Positions 55,201 to 64,000 of a DNA stretch of 64,000 bases are shown in pieces (positions within the stretch are counted from its first letter, which is position 1; each line of letters begins with the position of its first letter). The stretch lies in contig OY744531.1 in the NCBI GenBank assembly GCA_963556195.1, positions 101,216,123 through 101,280,122 on the forward strand, in the 5' to 3' direction. The stretch comes from Sepiola atlantica (taxonomy: Eukaryota > Mollusca > Cephalopoda > Sepiida > Sepiolidae). Both the position numbers and the translations under genes were made by a program. Under the pieces are notes generated by a model. The model was not told where the DNA came from and ran no database searches. It was given only the letters and a program-made list of their open reading frames with translations.

Positions 55201-55311
55201 GAATGTTTACATATAGGAGTCGGCGGAAGTGCACGGGGGGGGGGGGGGGTTATTGATTTCTAGGGAAATATCGGGTGTGCCACAAGGAGGTCATTAAAGA
55301 GTATACGTTTA

Positions 55312-55505
55312 CTGACATTTATTTCAATTAATGTCACATTTATTTCAATTAATGTCACATTTATTTCAATTAATGGCACATTTATTTCAATTAATGGCAC
55401 ATTTATTTCAATTAATGGCACATTTATTTCAATTAATGGCACATTTATTTCAATTAATGGCACATTTATTTCAATTAATGGCACATTTATTTCAATTAAT
55501 GTCAC
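55312..55505. repeat. 21-bp tandem repeat, 9 copies
   Basis: Unit ATGGCACATTTATTTCAATT plus A, with GTCA variants at both edges. Because 21 is a multiple of three it is open on both strands, as MAHLFQL and INVPLIE heptapeptide repeats. No promoter or coding context; treated as non-coding. Confidence 0.95.
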
Positions 55506-55645
55506 GTTACTTACACAAATCGATGCTGAGTACATCCTACGAGTTTACTTTCACGATTGAATATTGTGAAATGGAAAAGAAAATTAAATCTAAAAAAAGG
55601 TACCGTGTTATGGGCTTGACACAAAATGACATAGGACTCATTTAA

Positions 55646-55675
55646 TCCCAGGCAATGCCGGGTCTTCTTTCTAGT
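55646..55675 (+). mobile_element. Helitron-like 3' terminus
   Basis: AATCCCAGGCAATGCCGGGT hairpin-like sequence followed by CTAGT at 55671-55675. The body upstream probably includes the 21-bp array. Confidence 0.5.
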
Positions 55676-55704
55676 TACAAAATAGAAAATCATCATCCTC
55701 CATT

Positions 55705-55925
55705 TTATCATCTTATTTCTGTTGGGCCGGGTTCCGACGTTTTCTGACAGTCTGGAATCTGTCTCCCAACTTGGCGGTTTTGAAGATTGATCCGTTCAAA
55801 TGTCTAATATCCTTGTTGATGGTTTGCGTCAAGTTCTTGGGTCGTCCAACTTTACTCCGGCTCGCCACCTCAAGTTAGCCAAGAGTTGCTCCTCTCAACG
55901 TGGCCACACCAATGTAGCCGACTGA
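55705..55925 (-). pseudogene. LINE tail-like fragment
   Basis: On -: SKVGRPKNLTQTINKDIRHL, which resembles the G-R-P-x-x-T-W ... D-L segment after the W-x-G-H-V block of several LINE ORFs. Short and degraded. Confidence 0.35.
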
Positions 55926-56524
55926 TCGTCAGGAGTTCATGAAGAGTAATGAAAAAAATAATTTGAACAAATGGCCAAATCAAGAGAAAACAAATTATTT
56001 ATAATTATTGTTGTGGCTGTTAGGAAGAGGGCTTCAGGATTATCTTCAAAACAATCATTTGTAAAATGTGTATTTGCTCTGTAAAACAAAAAAAAACTTC
56101 ATGATATTATGTAGGACTGCAAATGACAAAAGTGAAGACATCGAATGTGCGTCGTCAACAGAAAAGACTGATATTCAGCCAAAATGAATTCTCAAATAAC
56201 ATTTCTTTGCATTTGACAGATGAGTCGAACCATTGGCCAATGGTGACTGCAGAGTATCAGGAGACAAGTCAGTGATTCTGATTATGGCTTCTGTACTGCG
56301 TGAGATGGTGTCTTGCAAAAACACGAAATGGAAGAATGTTGAGGGCCTCACCATTGTACCTCCCCAAGAAAAACCATGAAATTGTCTGCAAACTGGTTGT
56401 CTGAGAGACGACTTGAACTGAAGTATTCTAATAATTCATTTACGAAAGGAAAAGATTCGTTTAGAAAAATGGTTCCCAGCATTAAATGACAGTAAAAGTT
56501 AATATTATATTTTTGGATTTTTGA

Positions 56525-56830
56525 GATGAGGATTGATAATTTGTATAATTTTGGTTATTCGGACTATATTTCTCATCTTGAGTGTTATCATCACAACGTT
56601 TCGGCCGCTGTAACCTCCGCCTTTCTTCAGGTATATCTCGTCGAACTCTGGAATATTTCTGTCGAACTCTGGAATCTGGACGGAATTTCGAACGGAACCC
56701 TTTATTTAATCCACGGGAGTAGCATGCTCTTGTTCTTTGTATCGTCCGCACTGAGGATTGAACCTTCAACCTTCAGATGCCTCTCACTTAGAAACTAAAT
56801 TTAACTTAGTACTATATCCACTGTGGACAG
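56525..56830 (-). mobile_element. tRNA-derived SINE (copy 3, reverse)
   Basis: On +: CAACGTTTCGGCCGCTGTAA, CCTTTCTTCAGGTATATCTC, GAACGGAACCCTTTATTTAA and GAGGATTGAACCTTCAACCT (B box reversed). These are reverse complements of the 10262-10625 landmarks in reverse order. A local duplication of the GTCGAACTCTGGAAT segment is present. Confidence 0.75.
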
Positions 56831-56904
56831 TTCTAGCATGGATTTTGAGTCTTAAACCTATTCTTGTTTTTGTTTTTTTAGTCTTACTACTTATCACTAT
56901 ATAT

Positions 56905-57065
56905 CAGTAAATAAAGGGTTCCGTTCTACATTTCGTCCAGATTCCAGAGTTTGACAGAATATTCCCGAGTTCAAAGAGATACACCTGAAGAAGGCCTGAG
57001 GTTACAGCGTCCGAAAAGTTAAGATAACACTCAGGATGAGAAATGTAGTCTGAATAACCAAAATT
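56905..57065 (+). mobile_element. tRNA-derived SINE body (copy 4)
   Basis: AAATAAAGGGTTCCGTTCTA, GAGTTTGACAGAATATTCCC, GATACACCTGAAGAAGG and GTTACAGCGTCCGAAAAG. The head is missing. Together with copy 3 it forms an inverted pair separated by about 75 bases. Confidence 0.75.
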
Positions 57066-57463
57066 ATACAACGTTAATGTTGTTAGACAAAATAAGCCGA
57101 CTCTTTATTATACATTATCATAGTAGAAAAAATGAACCGAAACTTTTCGCCGCTTCAAACCGAAACTAAGATTAACCATTGCCAACTGAAGCATGGACAG
57201 ACAACATATCCTTGTTTTACCAGTTTAAAGTAATAAACTGGTCTTTTAATACTTCAGGTATCTGTAAAACGGTCTATCAACTCGTTTAATGCTGAAATAT
57301 ACAATACTTGTTGTGAATGCTTGATTGCACACACAAGATTCTATAGTATTTGAACACTGTATGGCTGTTTCTATAAGCCGCTCTATCTATTAGGTCAATC
57401 ATGCGAATCCCGGTCATATGTTTGTTTGTTCATCTAATGCATGATACCATGGGAAGATAGGTA

Positions 57464-58084
57464 GGTGCTTATTTAGAATAGGGTCCCTGCAGATAATTAT
57501 TTTCATGTAAAATCATTATTTTGTACTTACTCGGTCATAGTTTCTTACTCACGGCACGAAAAAGAATTTAAAAATATCAAGCAGAACTTTAATTAGAACG
57601 ATTTTTCCATTTCGATGTACAACCTCTATTCGCTGACATTTTGGGTGTGAGCGATCGATGGAATAGCCATGGGCAATAACTCCGTTTGAATTGTTAGAAT
57701 TTAAAAAATAAAGAAACACATATGCAATAATAATAAAATATATATTTTTTAAATAAAAAAATTGAAAATTAAATAATTATTTTTTATTTCTTCACCGGGG
57801 TACTTTCCACGATATAATTTTCTTGTTTTTTTTGTTTTTTTTCTTATTTACATGATAACTGGGGCCCTTAGTTAGCTATTCCATCAATCGGCCACACCCA
57901 AAATGTTGGCGAATCGACGTTTTATATCGCCCTTATGGAAATGGAAAAATCGTTCTAATTAAAGTTCTGCTTGATATTTTAAAATTCTTTTTCGTGCCGT
58001 GAGTGAGAAACTATGGCTAAGTACAAAATAATAGTTTTTACATGAAAATAATTTTCTGCAGGGAGCCTATTCTAAAAAAGCACC
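57464..58084. mobile_element. hAT-like MITE, 621 bp, perfect 8-bp target duplication
   Basis: Long inverted repeats of about 200 bases starting GGTGCTTATTTAGAATAGGG and ending CCTATTCTAAAAAAGCACC. GATAGGTA is repeated at 57456-57463 and 58085-58092. Inner blocks such as AACTTTAATTAGAACGATTT pair with AAATCGTTCTAATTAAAGTT-type sequence. No coding capacity. The GGTGCTT terminus links it to 35652-36064. Confidence 0.9.
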
Positions 58085-58660
58085 GATAGGTATATACGAA
58101 AGTATGTGATTATAGCAAAGACTAATGATATCTATAGGAACTAAATTTTCAAAGGCCATACGTTTATGGATATAATATCTATTTATAATTCTTTTAATGG
58201 ACTGGCAGCAAACCTGGCCTTTTTTGACAACTGCTGAATGTGAATAGCTACTACATTCACTACTGAGTGACTTGAGCATAAAATTGTTGTCTTTGGTTGG
58301 TCCTGTTGTTGCTGCAACGGTGTTTGCCCCGGACACGTTGAGCCAGCTTCTTCCATGGCTTGTATCATGTTCCGAACCATGGTGGCCCATGCACAGTGGT
58401 CCTGAGCAAAATCTCAAAAGATGGTTAACCAATTGAAGACCGACGACTACTTGTGGTCCTGAGAGTTCATCTAAATTCTCCTCAGTTTCCCCATCCCTAC
58501 CTTTCTGCTTGGGTTGTCTCTGGAGTTGACAGACAGATGTTCGTTGATTTCAGACGTAATCAACTCTATTACCTTTTTCCAAAGTGAATTATTTCTGGGG
58601 AAAATATTTCATTTTGAATCAATTTATTTTATTTAAAAACATTTTTTTAATTTTTTTTTT
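58085..58660. other. Unassigned sequence
   Basis: The - strand is open at 58067-58432 for 121 codons, starting partly inside the MITE. The translation resembles no family I recognise, and it overlaps a transposon end, so it is not called as a gene. Confidence 0.35.
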
Positions 58661-59064
58661 TTTACTAATGAGTCACCGCTACATCAAACTGAAAACAACT
58701 CGATCGCAATTGACCCCCCCCCCCCTAAAAATACCCCCCCCCCCCCTCTTTGCTATCTAAGCTATAAAATTCTCACGGTCAGTCAGAATGATGCAACAAT
58801 CCAGGAAAACTGAGATATCATGTTGTCAGTCCATTCTGTAACGCAAGTATTTTCTCAATATCTTGTATCTTTCCCGCCAATTTTCTTTTTTTCTGTAAAG
58901 ATATCTCTGAAAATCTCTGACGGTTAGAGTAGAAATGCAAAATAATTTTTCTATCTTTTTTGTTTGTTTCTATAATATTTTTTTTTTTTTTTAGTTTTAT
59001 TTATTTTTACACATTAATAGAATCTTATAAGATTACAATTTTAAATATTTTTCAAATAGTTTAC

Positions 59065-59091
59065 TTTATATATATATATATATATATATAT
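59065..59091. repeat. AT microsatellite
   Basis: (TA)n immediately before the 5S-derived SINE; a second (TA)n follows it at 59326-59353. Confidence 0.9.
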
Positions 59092-59321
59092 GGCACAATC
59101 ACGTTGACACACCGGTTCCCGTTAGATCACCGAAGTTAAGCGGCGTCGAGCCTGGCCAGTTGTAAATGGGTGACCATTTGGGAATACCAGGTGCTGTATG
59201 TGCTCTCTGCAATGCCGACTCAGGAGAGCGGTTGTTGGGAATTGCGCAACCCTTGCAATTACAAATTCACGCGCGGGCAGCCCCTGGTGGGGCACTCATA
59301 CATCGAAATCGAGGGGAGAGT

Positions 59322-59325
<4 letters not shown>
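59092..59325 (+). mobile_element. 5S rRNA-derived SINE
   Basis: The first about 115 bases follow eukaryotic 5S rRNA: CACGTTGACACACCGGTTCC, GATCACCGAAGTTAAGCGGC, GTCGAGCCTGGCCAGTTG, GGGTGACCATTTGGGAATAC and CAGGTGCTGTA. This includes the internal control region (A box, intermediate element, C box). The 5' and 3' ends are not those of a functional gene (GGCACAATCACG start, GTATGTGCTCTC end). It continues into about 120 bases of unrelated body (GGAGAGCGGTTGTTGGGAAT, CACGCGCGGGCAGCCCCTGG). That fits a SINE3-type element rather than a 5S gene. Confidence 0.8.
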
Positions 59326-59353
<28 letters not shown>

Positions 59354-59471
59354 CAGGGTGTCTCAAAAAATGTACTCACTCTTAGAATGACGAGAAAACC
59401 TGTCTCATGTATTCGATGCTATTTCATTTCTCGTCATTCTACGAGTGAGTACATTTTTTTGAGACAACCTG
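59354..59471. mobile_element. mariner-type MITE, 118 bp
   Basis: A near-perfect inverted repeat (CAGGGTGTCTCAAAAAATGT at the left; ACATTTTTTTGAGACAACCTG at the right) with TA on both sides. Pairing extends through TCATTCTAAGAGTGAGTAC-type sequence. Size, ends and TA duplication fit a Tc1/mariner-derived MITE inserted in a TA microsatellite. Confidence 0.85.
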
Positions 59472-59840
59472 TATATATATATGAGAGAAAAAAAATTGTT
59501 TAATCTTTAATGAATTTATTGTTACAGTGTATACAACTATACAGTAGTTCCCCAGTTACCCTGATACAATTAAAACTAAAAAAAAAAACAATAATAAAAA
59601 GTTAAGATAGCAACTAACAGTGACACCGCAATGAATAAAAAAAAAATGCATCTGTAGTCGCGTTCAAATTTGTTATTGCTGTTCTTAATTTAATTCAGCA
59701 ATTTGTTTTAAGAATATTACACAAGAATGTTATCAAAAAATCAATTAAATAATAATAGAATTTTAAAACCAGTTTAATTTCAAATAAAAGAAGCCGTCAA
59801 GTGTTTTCTTTTTTTTTTAGCCAGATTTGTTGAAATTTAA

Positions 59841-59984
59841 TTGTTTCCGACCGTTTTCGTAATCTCGGTTGTTTCCGACCGTTTTCGTAAAAATCGGTTG
59901 TTTCCGACCGTTTTCGTAAAAATCGGTTGTTTCCGACCGTTTTCGTAAAAATCGGTTGTTTCCGACCGTTTTCGTAAAAATCGG
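59841..59984. repeat. 28/29-bp tandem repeat, 5 copies
   Basis: Unit TTGTTTCCGACCGTTTTCGT plus AAAAATCGG. The first copy has AATCTCGG (28 bp). A sixth, partial copy starts at 59985. Confidence 0.95.
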
Positions 59985-60019
59985 TTGTTTCAGCTAATTT
60001 TTGGCACTATTTGTCTTTC

Positions 60020-60180
60020 CACGAGGGCAGTTAAAAACAAGGTGTGTTTTTAAAGTGAAGGAAAATTCAGCCCCCCCACCTCCAGTGGCAAAAATAAAAA
60101 TTGTCTCAATCTAGAAGGATTTCTCCAGAAATGTAGTATCAGAACAGATATTACACTTTGCTCCTAGCCTAAAGGCAAGC
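60020..60180 (-). mobile_element. U2 snRNA-derived SINE, family 2 (copy 3)
   Basis: On +: CCACGAGGGCAGTTAAAAAC, TTGTCTCAATCTAGAAGGAT, then ATCAGAACAGATATTACACT and TTGCTCCTAGCCTAAAGGCA. This is the reverse of the U2 head (TGCCTTTAGGCTAGGAGCAA, AGTGTAATATCTGTTCTGAT) followed by the family 2 body. Part of the middle of the body (GTTCTCGGTTAGTGAAGG) is missing relative to copy 2. Confidence 0.75.
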
Positions 60181-60289
60181 ACCTTTTGTTGTTGTCTAGG
60201 AACTTCTAACTAAACTCTCTATTTCATCCACTAGGGTAGACTGCTCTCTTTTCCCCTCCATGTCTTTTTTAGAAATTTAGTATTGGTTA

Positions 60290-60395
60290 ATTCTTTCTCT
60301 GGTTCCATCACCAGGGATTGAACTTGCAACCTCTCGTTACAATTCACTTAAAAATATTTCTTAACCAACACCATTATCTACTTGTACAAGCAGGT
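60290..60395 (-). mobile_element. tRNA-like SINE head
   Basis: On -: GATAATGGTGTTGGTTAAGA, then GAGAGGTTGCAAGTTCAATC (B box) and CCTGGTGATGGAAC. Similar to the head of the tRNA-derived SINE at 10262. The body is not recognised. Confidence 0.5.
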
Positions 60396-62220
60396 AGGAT
60401 TTGGGTCCTTTCTTTTAGACAAATACCAAAGAAACTTTTGCCGTGGCAAATGCAACACTTTGGCTCACAAGTGGTTAGTCTTTGACAGTGGAATCATGTG
60501 GCTAGCCATTTCATGCCACCTTGCCTAAGACCGCTGTGCATGGGCTGCTATGGTTTGAGATGTGGTGAATACCAGGGAGGATGCTGACCCGACCTGACCA
60601 GGGTGAATGCCTTCACAAGTAAAGTAAGTAGTACAACAGTCGAAGCAGTGAAAATCTGTAATAAAGTTGATATGCAAAACTAATTACCCGCTGTTTCTAG
60701 TGACATTTGTCGTTGTTGGATAAAGTGCTACCACGCTGTGTCTGCGATGAAAGTGTGGATGGTGGTTTTCCTAAAACAAGCGAGGCTGGCACAAACACAG
60801 GAACAATTAGTTGTAAACAAATAGTCAGGACAGTCGTCTAACCTGTGTCATTGGCTATGCACAGGAGTCGGTTCTCTAGCCAATCAGTGATGGCATTTGC
60901 ATAATATAAGCAGGCGAGATTGGGCACGTTGACGTACTGGCAATTCTCTTTTTGTTACCTCCTGTTTGTGCTTCCTGTGTTTCTGTTTTTATCGTTTGTA
61001 TGTGTTCTTCTGTTTCTGATAATTTCTTGAAAATTTCAAATGTCTGCCTATTTTTGGTGTCTGGCTGTCTGTTAGATCAGGCTGTCTGAAAATACTGGCT
61101 TCCTGACCTAAAATGCACCAAACATTGATGTTATTGTTTTTTTCCTTTCCCTTTGCAAAGCTGAAAACTTTTACCAAAATGACCGGATTTGGCATTAAAT
61201 AACCTGAAAAGGGTTGATATGTCGTAAAACAACCAAACCATTATCAGTGATTGCTCACTGGTAACAACATATGCCATTTCTTAGAATTTGAGTGGCAATA
61301 AGCTTCTGCAGGATTCCAGCACTTTCTATGCCTTTCCAGTGGATGTCTGGATTGTGCTCTTCCTCCTGTTTTTTTTTTTTCATCTTTCATGACCCTTCAA
61401 CCATTTTCTGTGACACTAACTAAAGCTGCTGCCACCCCATTTTTTCTTCGTCTGTTTCTGTTCATTTGTCTTTTGTGTAATGTTCTTTTGATGTTTCTAG
61501 TTCTCTTTATGGAGTGTTATTTGATTTCAGTTTACCTGTGATTCATTGGTGGTATCTGGTTATGCGAGTTGGTTTCCACACTCAAGGATTTATCTTAATA
61601 TTTTCGCTGTTTTCATCAGCTTTTATGTAATTAATTCTAATTGTGTTTCTCCATTTAAGTGATCTTTCCGTAGCCATGTCCATGTTCTTTGGTGCGTCAT
61701 TTCTTTTGTCAGTCTTGTAAATTGTCTATGTAGCTGTTTCTCTTATTTTATTTACCCCACCCCATTGTGTTGCTCTTTGTATTGCTTACTTTGGCGATGG
61801 TAATCAGCCTTTCTGTATTTTACGTATTTTTCTAGTCCTTAACAGAAAATTAATGGTCATTCAAAAAAAAAAAAAAAAAAAAATCCCAATATTTCTAAGT
61901 TCATCTAAAAAATTTATATACTATTGCTGTTCCAAATCTGATTAGCAAAAAAATCAAATGGTTTATTTTTTTTAAATATTTACTTTTACTATTTTTTTTT
62001 TAAATTCACTTGTTTTTATAAAAAAATAATTGATGCCCTTTCTAAAAGTATCTCTTACTCTAAAAAGAAAACTATAAAAAAACTATAAAAAAAAGAAATC
62101 TAAAGAAAAAAAAAAAAAAGAAAAAAAAAAAGATCTATATATTCTTTAGCTGAGATTCCAGTCCTATAAGTTTTCATCTTTGAATGATTGTTTTTGTTTT
62201 AATTATCGACTCACTTTTTA
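60396..62220. other. Intronic sequence without recognised element
   Basis: Mostly T-rich unique-looking sequence, with poly-A/T runs near 61865 and 62100. No supported gene or repeat. Confidence 0.4.
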
Positions 62221-62239
62221 GCAGATGGTGCAAATGGTC

Positions 62240-62540
62240 GAAGTTACTCATGGATACTGCACCCCATAGACTGGTATTGTCTGGGCCTTCGGGCTTGATT
62301 TATGCCTGTCTATGGGTCTGTCCTGTGCAGTTCTAGGAGGTCCACCCTCCCAGGCTTCGCCTCCCCTCTTTGGGAGGAGTAAGTTTATTGCTTACTGCCT
62401 GAGGCGCCCCTACCGGGGAATGCCGACGGGGCTGCCCTGGCAATTTTTAAACCCCACTTTCACGACCCGACCTTGGGTCACATCTTACTTGTGGGAGTAA
62501 GATAAAAACTGGCCTTGTGCCTAACTCCTGGAGAGGAGTA
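62240..62540 (+). mobile_element. U2 snRNA-derived SINE, family 1 (head-truncated, tail complete)
   Basis: Starts TTACTCATGGATACTGCACC and has the palindromic link CATAGACTGGTATTGTCTGG ... GCCTGTCTATGGGTCTG. It continues through CAGTTCTAGGAGGTCCACCC, GAGGCGCCCCTACCGGGGAA and GTGTGGGAGTAAGAT-type tail sequence to CTCCTGGAGAGGAGTAAATC. The GATCAAAGTGTAGTATCTGT head has been replaced or lost. A short deletion removes the GAGTGCTCACCTCTCG segment. Confidence 0.85.
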
Positions 62541-63077
62541 AATCAATACTCATGCTGCAACTATTTTGAAAGCTAAAAACAACCGAACTTAAAAGAATAA
62601 ATATATAATTCTCCCCTCTATCCACTTCCCCCTTTTTCTTGACTGGAAGTGGGAGATAAGAAAAACTGTAGATAATATCGTTTGTTTATATGTGAGAGCA
62701 TTTGAATGACATGGTTATTATTATTATTATGTAGGGCGTAAAGTAAGCCCCCCCCCCCCTTTTTTTTTTACTTTTTGTTTTGTTTCTTGGCTGGTGAACA
62801 AAAAAAGAGTTTTTGGTTTGTTATTTGATCAGTTGTTGAAGGCCAAATGTGTTCATTGAATTCAGTTGAGACAACAAAAACAAACAAAAAACATTTTAAG
62901 TCAATAAGATTACATTCACGTTGGACACATGTTTCTCTTTTTTCTTTTTACGCAGTATAAAAAAAAAAAATCCATGTAAGAATGGACTTTTTTTCAAACC
63001 AGGATATTTTGAAATAGGGGCCAAGCTAATTTCAATGTTATTACATACTTATATTTTTAAGCTGCAAATATTTTTGC

Positions 63078-63118
63078 TCAAAGTTTATATATATATATAT
63101 ATATTATATATACTAGCA
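63078..63118. repeat. AT microsatellite
   Basis: TATATATATATATATATTATATATA. Confidence 0.85.
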
Positions 63119-63439
63119 AATATATGCTCCCTCCGGTCGCATATTTTTGCTAGGCTGCCGCGTCAGAAATTAACGCTAATGTGTAAACTGATGTAGCCTC
63201 AGTCATATTTCTTGGGTGGTTATATGTTGATATTCTTTATTTATGACCAAACATAGTTATAGATGTAAATAATGACAAAAGAAATTTCGACCAACCCTGA
63301 TTTTTGTATTAACCTTCTCCATAAATAGAAATATTTTTAATAATTTTTAAATCAATATTTATTTTAATTAAAAAATTTGATTCAGTAAAATCGTTAAAAT
63401 CAACAATTTAAAGAACTGAATACAGCAAACAGTATTTTT

Positions 63440-63550
63440 TGAATCGGACTGACTTTGACGATGATCCAAACACTAACCCTAACACCCACTTTAACTCTGA
63501 CCCTAACCCTAACGATGGAGTCAAAGTTAGCGCGGGTCCTAAAGTGTAAA
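63440..63550. repeat. Hairpin relative of 47468-47581 with telomere-like motif
   Basis: ACTAACCCTAACACCCACTT and CCTAACCCTAACGATGGA precede GTCAAAGTTAGCGCGGGTCC, a 20-base block identical to one at 47.55 kb. GACTTTGACGATGATCC is the degenerate left arm. Confidence 0.6.
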
Positions 63551-63635
63551 AGCACCAAAAAATCGAATATACTAAACATGGTTACTTATGTAAATGGTCT
63601 CGGAAAGAAAGTTTACCTAATTAAATTTGTTAGAA

Positions 63636-63676
63636 TGTGTGTGTGTTTGTGTGTGTGTGTGGGTGTGTGTGTGTCT
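63636..63676. repeat. GT microsatellite
   Basis: TGTGTGTGTTTGTGTGTGTG array. A second, with GC steps, is at 63841-63874. Confidence 0.9.
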
Positions 63677-63840
63677 TAGTAGTAATTTTTAAATCGATTT
63701 TTATGTAAATTAAACAATTTGATTCAATAAAATTGTTAAAATCAACAATCAACACAAAACTAAATACAGCAAACAGTATTTTTCGAATCAGAAGAAAAGT
63801 GTTTATAAAATGAAACAATGTAAAAAATCCGTACTCTTTT

Positions 63841-63874
63841 ATGTGTGTGTGCGCGTGCGCGCGTGTGTGTGTGT
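63841..63874. repeat. GT/GC microsatellite
   Basis: ATGTGTGTGTGCGCGTGCGC array continuing GTGTGTGTGT. Flanking sequence (AAATCGATTTTTATGTAAAT... at 63690) repeats that near 63345-63440, a local duplication of roughly 300 bp. Confidence 0.85.
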
Positions 63875-64000
63875 TTTAATTAACTTTTTTAATTAAACAA
63901 TATGTTTCTAAAATCAGTTATAATATTTTTGTTGTTGACAGAAAATAAATAAAATCACATCTTTTATTTGGAATAATAACAGTTTGTGAATTAAAGCTTA

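Noticed and set aside
58067..58432. 121-codon gene on the minus strand
   Set aside because: Part of the frame is in the hAT-like MITE and the remainder shows no recognisable motif or splice-supported context.
59092..59210. Functional 5S rRNA gene
   Set aside because: The 5' and 3' terminal stem sequences do not pair as in 5S rRNA, there is no T-run terminator at the expected end, and the sequence continues into a SINE-like body.

Overview
This is a repeat-dominated, AT-rich animal (metazoan) genome window with very little coding sequence. It has no bacterial or viral gene organisation. The two convincing coding pieces are spliced, and most of the rest is transposable-element remains, inverted-repeat MITEs, minisatellites and microsatellites. 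The mix of snRNA-, 5S- and tRNA-derived SINEs, several LINE lineages, Helitron-like ends and long simple repeats suggests a lophotrochozoan invertebrate, perhaps a mollusc. That placement is inference; no diagnostic taxon marker was found.

Host genes. On the + strand, the first two coding exons of a DCAF1 (VPRBP) orthologue lie at 33005-33117 and 51994-52070. They have matching splice phases and are separated by an 18.9 kb intron packed with MITEs, LINE ends and U2-derived elements. The rest of the gene must lie beyond the right edge. On the - strand, 8285-8463 is a probable first coding exon of an arginine/serine-rich (SR-type) nuclear protein ending in a consensus donor; ARGLU1 is one candidate. 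The two genes would be divergently transcribed about 24.5 kb apart.

Layout. 0-6 kb: Helitron-like elements in head-to-tail order, one split by a solo LTR, plus LINE tails and U2-derived SINEs. 6-11 kb: a hAT-like MITE, the SR exon, a tRNA-derived SINE and a U2-SINE. 11-18.1 kb: a 1.67 kb minisatellite, a 37-bp minisatellite, and a fragmented LINE reverse transcriptase in which a 46-bp coding segment has been amplified into a tandem array. 19-31 kb: LINE 3' ends, a hAT MITE with perfect 8-bp target duplication, a second solo LTR with TTAA duplication, and more SINEs. 31-52 kb: DCAF1 exon 1 and its intron. 52-64 kb: DCAF1 exon 2 and the next intron, with LINE tails, a 621-bp hAT MITE with perfect target duplication, a 5S rRNA-derived SINE, a mariner-type MITE and further U2-SINEs.

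The most interesting observation is the co-occurrence of two SINE-like families headed by the 5' domain of U2 snRNA, one 5S-headed SINE and tRNA-headed SINEs. Next is a minisatellite made from a reverse-transcriptase coding segment. Boundaries of most repeats are judged by eye from copy-to-copy comparison and are approximate unless target duplications are quoted.
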